From the NCBI RefSeq assembly GCF_000226875.1, contig NZ_JH164926.1, positions 473,156 through 489,448 of the forward strand: a stretch of DNA of 16,293 nt, read 5' to 3'. Below, one piece after another: positions 14,559-16,293 of this stretch. The position numbers and the translations under genes were made by a program. The stretch's first letter is position 1. Each line of letters starts with the position of its first letter. Source of the DNA: Neisseria shayeganii 871 (GTDB lineage Bacteria > Pseudomonadota > Gammaproteobacteria > Burkholderiales > Neisseriaceae). Below the pieces are notes generated by a model that did not search any database, had not been told where the DNA came from, and saw nothing but the letters and a program-made list of their open reading frames with translations.

Positions 14559-14747
14559 ACGGAATCTGCCGCCGGCTTGGAATGCGGCGGTGCGGCAGCA
14601 TACCTGCTTGCACGGTGCCGCCTGTGTGTGGGGAAGGGAGGTGGCCACAAGGGAAGCAGGTGTCGGCGGCAGGCGGCTTTTTCATTCAGCGCATCAAATC
14701 CTTATTCTGTTGTTTGGCGGCCGCTTGGAAAATTTTGCGGTGCAGCA

Positions 14748-14776
14748 TTCAGTTTCCACGGCATCTGTGGCAAAAT
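14748..14776 (+). promoter_or_regulatory. Weak candidate promoter of glnA
   Basis: TTCAGT (14748-14753) and CAAAAT (14771-14776), 17 bases apart, are the best sigma70-like pair before glnA but match poorly. I looked for a sigma54 site (GG-N10-GC with TTGC) and found none with correct spacing. The rest of the 346-base ubiK-glnA gap holds no gene I can support. Confidence 0.3.
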
Positions 14777-14795
14777 CAGCCCCGTTTTCCGTCTC

Positions 14796-14821
14796 AAAGC
14801 CGACGCAGGCCGGCGTTTTTT
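14796..14821 (+). promoter_or_regulatory. Terminator-like hairpin in the glnA leader
   Basis: AAAGCCG (14796-14802) can pair with CGGC (14811-14814) and the following Ts with one bulged G, and six Ts (14816-14821) follow at once. This has the form of a weak intrinsic terminator or attenuator ending 8 bases before the glnA Shine-Dalgarno. Stem strength is modest. Confidence 0.35.
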
Positions 14822-14828
14822 CCGATCC

Positions 14829-14833
14829 AGGAG
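14829..14833 (+). promoter_or_regulatory. Shine-Dalgarno of glnA
   Basis: AGGAG lies 6 bases before the ATG at 14840 and rejects the longer open frame that starts at 14582. Confidence 0.8.
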
Positions 14834-14839
14834 CACCAC

Positions 14840-16258
14840 ATGTCCATTTCCGAAGTTATCCGCTTGATTGAAGAGCACGAAGTCCGCTTCGTGGATTTGC
14901 GTTTTACCGATACCAAAGGCAAGCAGCACCATCTCACCGTGCCCGCCCGTGTGGTGTTAGACGACCCCGAAGAATGGTTTGAAAACGGCCAGGCTTTCGA
15001 CGGTTCGTCTATCGGCGGTTGGAAGGGCATTCAGGCTTCCGATATGCAGCTGCGCCCCGATCCGGCCACGGCCTATATCGACCCTTTTTACGATGACCCC
15101 ACCGTGGTGCTCACCTGCGATGTGATCGACCCGGCCCACGGCCAGGGCTACGACCGCGACCCGCGCTCCATCGCCCGCCGCGCCGAAGCCTACCTGAAAT
15201 CCTCCGGCATCGGCGACACCGCATTTTTCGGCCCCGAGCCGGAATTTTTCGTGTTCGACGGCATCGAATTCGAAACCCAGATGCACCAAGCGCGCTTCGC
15301 CATCACTTCCGAAAGCGCGGCCTGGAGCAGCGGCAAACACCTCGACGGCCAAAACACCGGCCACCGCCCGATGGTGAAAGGCGGCTATGCCCCCGTTGCG
15401 CCCGTGGATGCCGGCCAAGATTTGCGTTCGGCCATGGTGAACGTGCTGGAAGAAGTGGGCATTCCGGTGGAAGTGCACCACGGCGAAGTGGGCACCGGCA
15501 GCCAGATGGAAATCGGCACCAAATTCAGCACCCTGCTCAAACGCGCCGACTGGACGCAGGACATGAAATACGTGATTTGGAACGTGGCGCACAACTTCGG
15601 CAAAACCGCCACCTTCATGCCCAAACCGCTGATGGGCGACAACGGCAGCGGCATGCACGTGCACCAGTCGATCTGGAAAGACGGCCAAAACCTGTTTGCC
15701 GGCGACGGCTATGCCGGTTTGAGCGAGATGGCGCTGTACTACATCGGCGGCATCATCAAACACGCCAAGGCGCTGAACGCCATCACCAACCCCACCACCA
15801 ACTCCTACAAACGCCTGGTGCCGCATTTCGAGGCCCCCACCAAGCTGGCTTATTCCGCCAAAAACCGCTCGGCTTCCATCCGCATTCCGTCGGTGAACAG
15901 CAGCAAAGCCCGCCGCATCGAAGCACGCTTCCCCGACCCGATGGCCAACCCCTATCTGTGTTTCGCCGCCCTGCTGATGGCGGGTTTGGACGGCATTCAA
16001 AACAAAATCCACCCCGGCGATCCGGCCGACAAAAACCTCTACGATCTGCCGCCGGAGGAAGACGCGCTGGTGCCCACCGTGTGCGCCTCTTTGGAAGAAG
16101 CTTTGGCCGCGCTGAAAGCCGACCACGAGTTTCTGCTACGCGGCGGCGTGTTCAGCAAAGACTGGATCGACAGCTACATCGCCTTGCAGTCGGAAGACGT
16201 GAAACGCCTGCGCATGGCGCCCCATCCTTTGGAATTTGAGCTGTATTACTCGCTGTAA
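14840..16258 (+). CDS. glnA: Type I glutamine synthetase
   Basis: It makes glutamine from glutamate, ammonia and ATP, the central step of ammonia assimilation, as a cytoplasmic dodecamer. The 472-aa length is typical of GSI-beta. Visible signatures are FDGSSIGGWKGI (about 53-64), the metal/ATP region with GPEPEFF (about 130-136), HHGEVGTGSQMEI, and the ATP-binding loop KPLMGDNGSGMHVHQS. Near the C terminus NLYDLPPEE carries the probable adenylylation Tyr (about residue 401), so activity is likely controlled by GlnE as in other GSI-beta enzymes. The start at 14840 is fixed by the Shine-Dalgarno AGGAG and the conserved N terminus. A near-DUS (15187-15198) lies inside the gene and an exact DUS follows 20 bases after the stop, possibly the first arm of a terminator cut by the window end. 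Confidence 0.97.
   Translation: MSISEVIRLIEEHEVRFVDLRFTDTKGKQHHLTVPARVVLDDPEEWFENGQAFDGSSIGGWKGIQASDMQLRPDPATAYIDPFYDDPTVVLTCDVIDPAHGQGYDRDPRSIARRAEAYLKSSGIGDTAFFGPEPEFFVFDGIEFETQMHQARFAITSESAAWSSGKHLDGQNTGHRPMVKGGYAPVAPVDAGQDLRSAMVNVLEEVGIPVEVHHGEVGTGSQMEIGTKFSTLLKRADWTQDMKYVIWNVAHNFGKTATFMPKPLMGDNGSGMHVHQSIWKDGQNLFAGDGYAGLSEMALYYIGGIIKHAKALNAITNPTTNSYKRLVPHFEAPTKLAYSAKNRSASIRIPSVNSSKARRIEARFPDPMANPYLCFAALLMAGLDGIQNKIHPGDPADKNLYDLPPEEDALVPTVCASLEEALAALKADHEFLLRGGVFSKDWIDSYIALQSEDVKRLRMAPHPLEFELYYSL
15187..15198 (+). repeat. Near-DUS inside glnA
   Basis: AGCCTACCTGAA matches 11 of 12 DUS bases (one change at position 3) within codons for Ala-Tyr-Leu-Lys. Confidence 0.5.
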
Positions 16259-16278
16259 AGCCACGATGGTTTGGCAAC

Positions 16279-16290
16279 AGGCTACCTGAA
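16279..16290 (+). repeat. DUS after glnA at the window end
   Basis: Exact AGGCTACCTGAA starting 20 bases after the glnA stop. By analogy with the other genes it may be the first arm of a DUS hairpin whose second arm lies outside the window. Confidence 0.9.
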
Positions 16291-16293
16291 AGG

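Noticed and set aside
14494..14685. Upstream extension of ubiK to an ATG at 14685
   Set aside because: A Shine-Dalgarno sits right before the GTG at 14493, a well-spaced promoter lies at 14530-14558, and the extension is not similar to the family.
14715..14740. Sigma54-like site (TTGG...TTTTGC) before glnA
   Set aside because: Only 8 bases separate GG and GC instead of 10, and the -24 box lacks the TGGCAC form.
14582..14839. Upstream extension of glnA
   Set aside because: AGGAG precedes the ATG at 14840, the product length from there is the usual 472 aa, and the extension contains the T run of the leader hairpin.
14957..16126. Long 389-codon minus-strand frame opposite glnA
   Set aside because: It lies fully antisense to a clear glnA gene and has a His/Gly/Val-rich composition typical of GC-rich shadow frames.
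1..16293. CRISPR array, prophage, tRNA or rRNA genes
   Set aside because: No regularly spaced repeats other than scattered DUS, no phage or integrase genes and no tRNA-like cloverleaf were seen on either strand.

Overview
The window looks like an ordinary chromosomal stretch from a member of the Neisseriaceae, most likely Eikenella or a close relative. The main clue is at least 15 exact copies, on both strands, of the 12-mer AGGCTACCTGAA. I recall this as the Eikenella dialect of the DNA uptake sequence (DUS). GC-rich codon use and gene products typical of Neisseriaceae (LtgA-type lytic transglycosylase, OMPLA-type PldA, 472-aa GlnA) agree with this. The species was not confirmed by any search.

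Layout. 1-1480: a bidirectional terminator, then lysC (aspartokinase, minus strand), divergent from radA (plus). 2857-3027: a DUS hairpin between the convergent radA and a menA-like prenyltransferase (minus). 3943-5671: a divergent intergenic region with an inverted DUS pair, then trkH. 5672-7720: ltgA with a lipoprotein signal and a strong DUS-type terminator. 7741-8965: a recognisable promoter, serC and its terminator. 9063-10154: pldA. 10155-10496: a gap holding a 185-bp MITE-like element with 19-bp perfect terminal inverted repeats, sitting between the two arms of an inverted DUS pair, followed by a TATAAT promoter. 10497-13932: a co-directional run of a DUF502 membrane protein, a VanW-family protein and aspS. 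13933-14214: a 27-bp perfect inverted repeat and a degenerate relative of the MITE. 14215-14493: ubiK (minus, GTG start). 14494-16258: a divergent leader and glnA (plus).

The genes are mostly unlinked housekeeping functions: amino-acid synthesis (lysC, serC, glnA), DNA repair (radA), potassium uptake (trkH), cell-envelope turnover (ltgA, pldA), quinone metabolism (menA-like, ubiK) and translation (aspS). There is no defence island, prophage, CRISPR array or resistance cassette. The unusual content is intergenic (MITE in a DUS terminator, long perfect hairpin, degenerate element, leader hairpin before glnA), together with a few gene-level points: a possible internal start in lysC, a VanW-family protein in a Gram-negative housekeeping cluster, and an AspRS with residues of the non-discriminating type.
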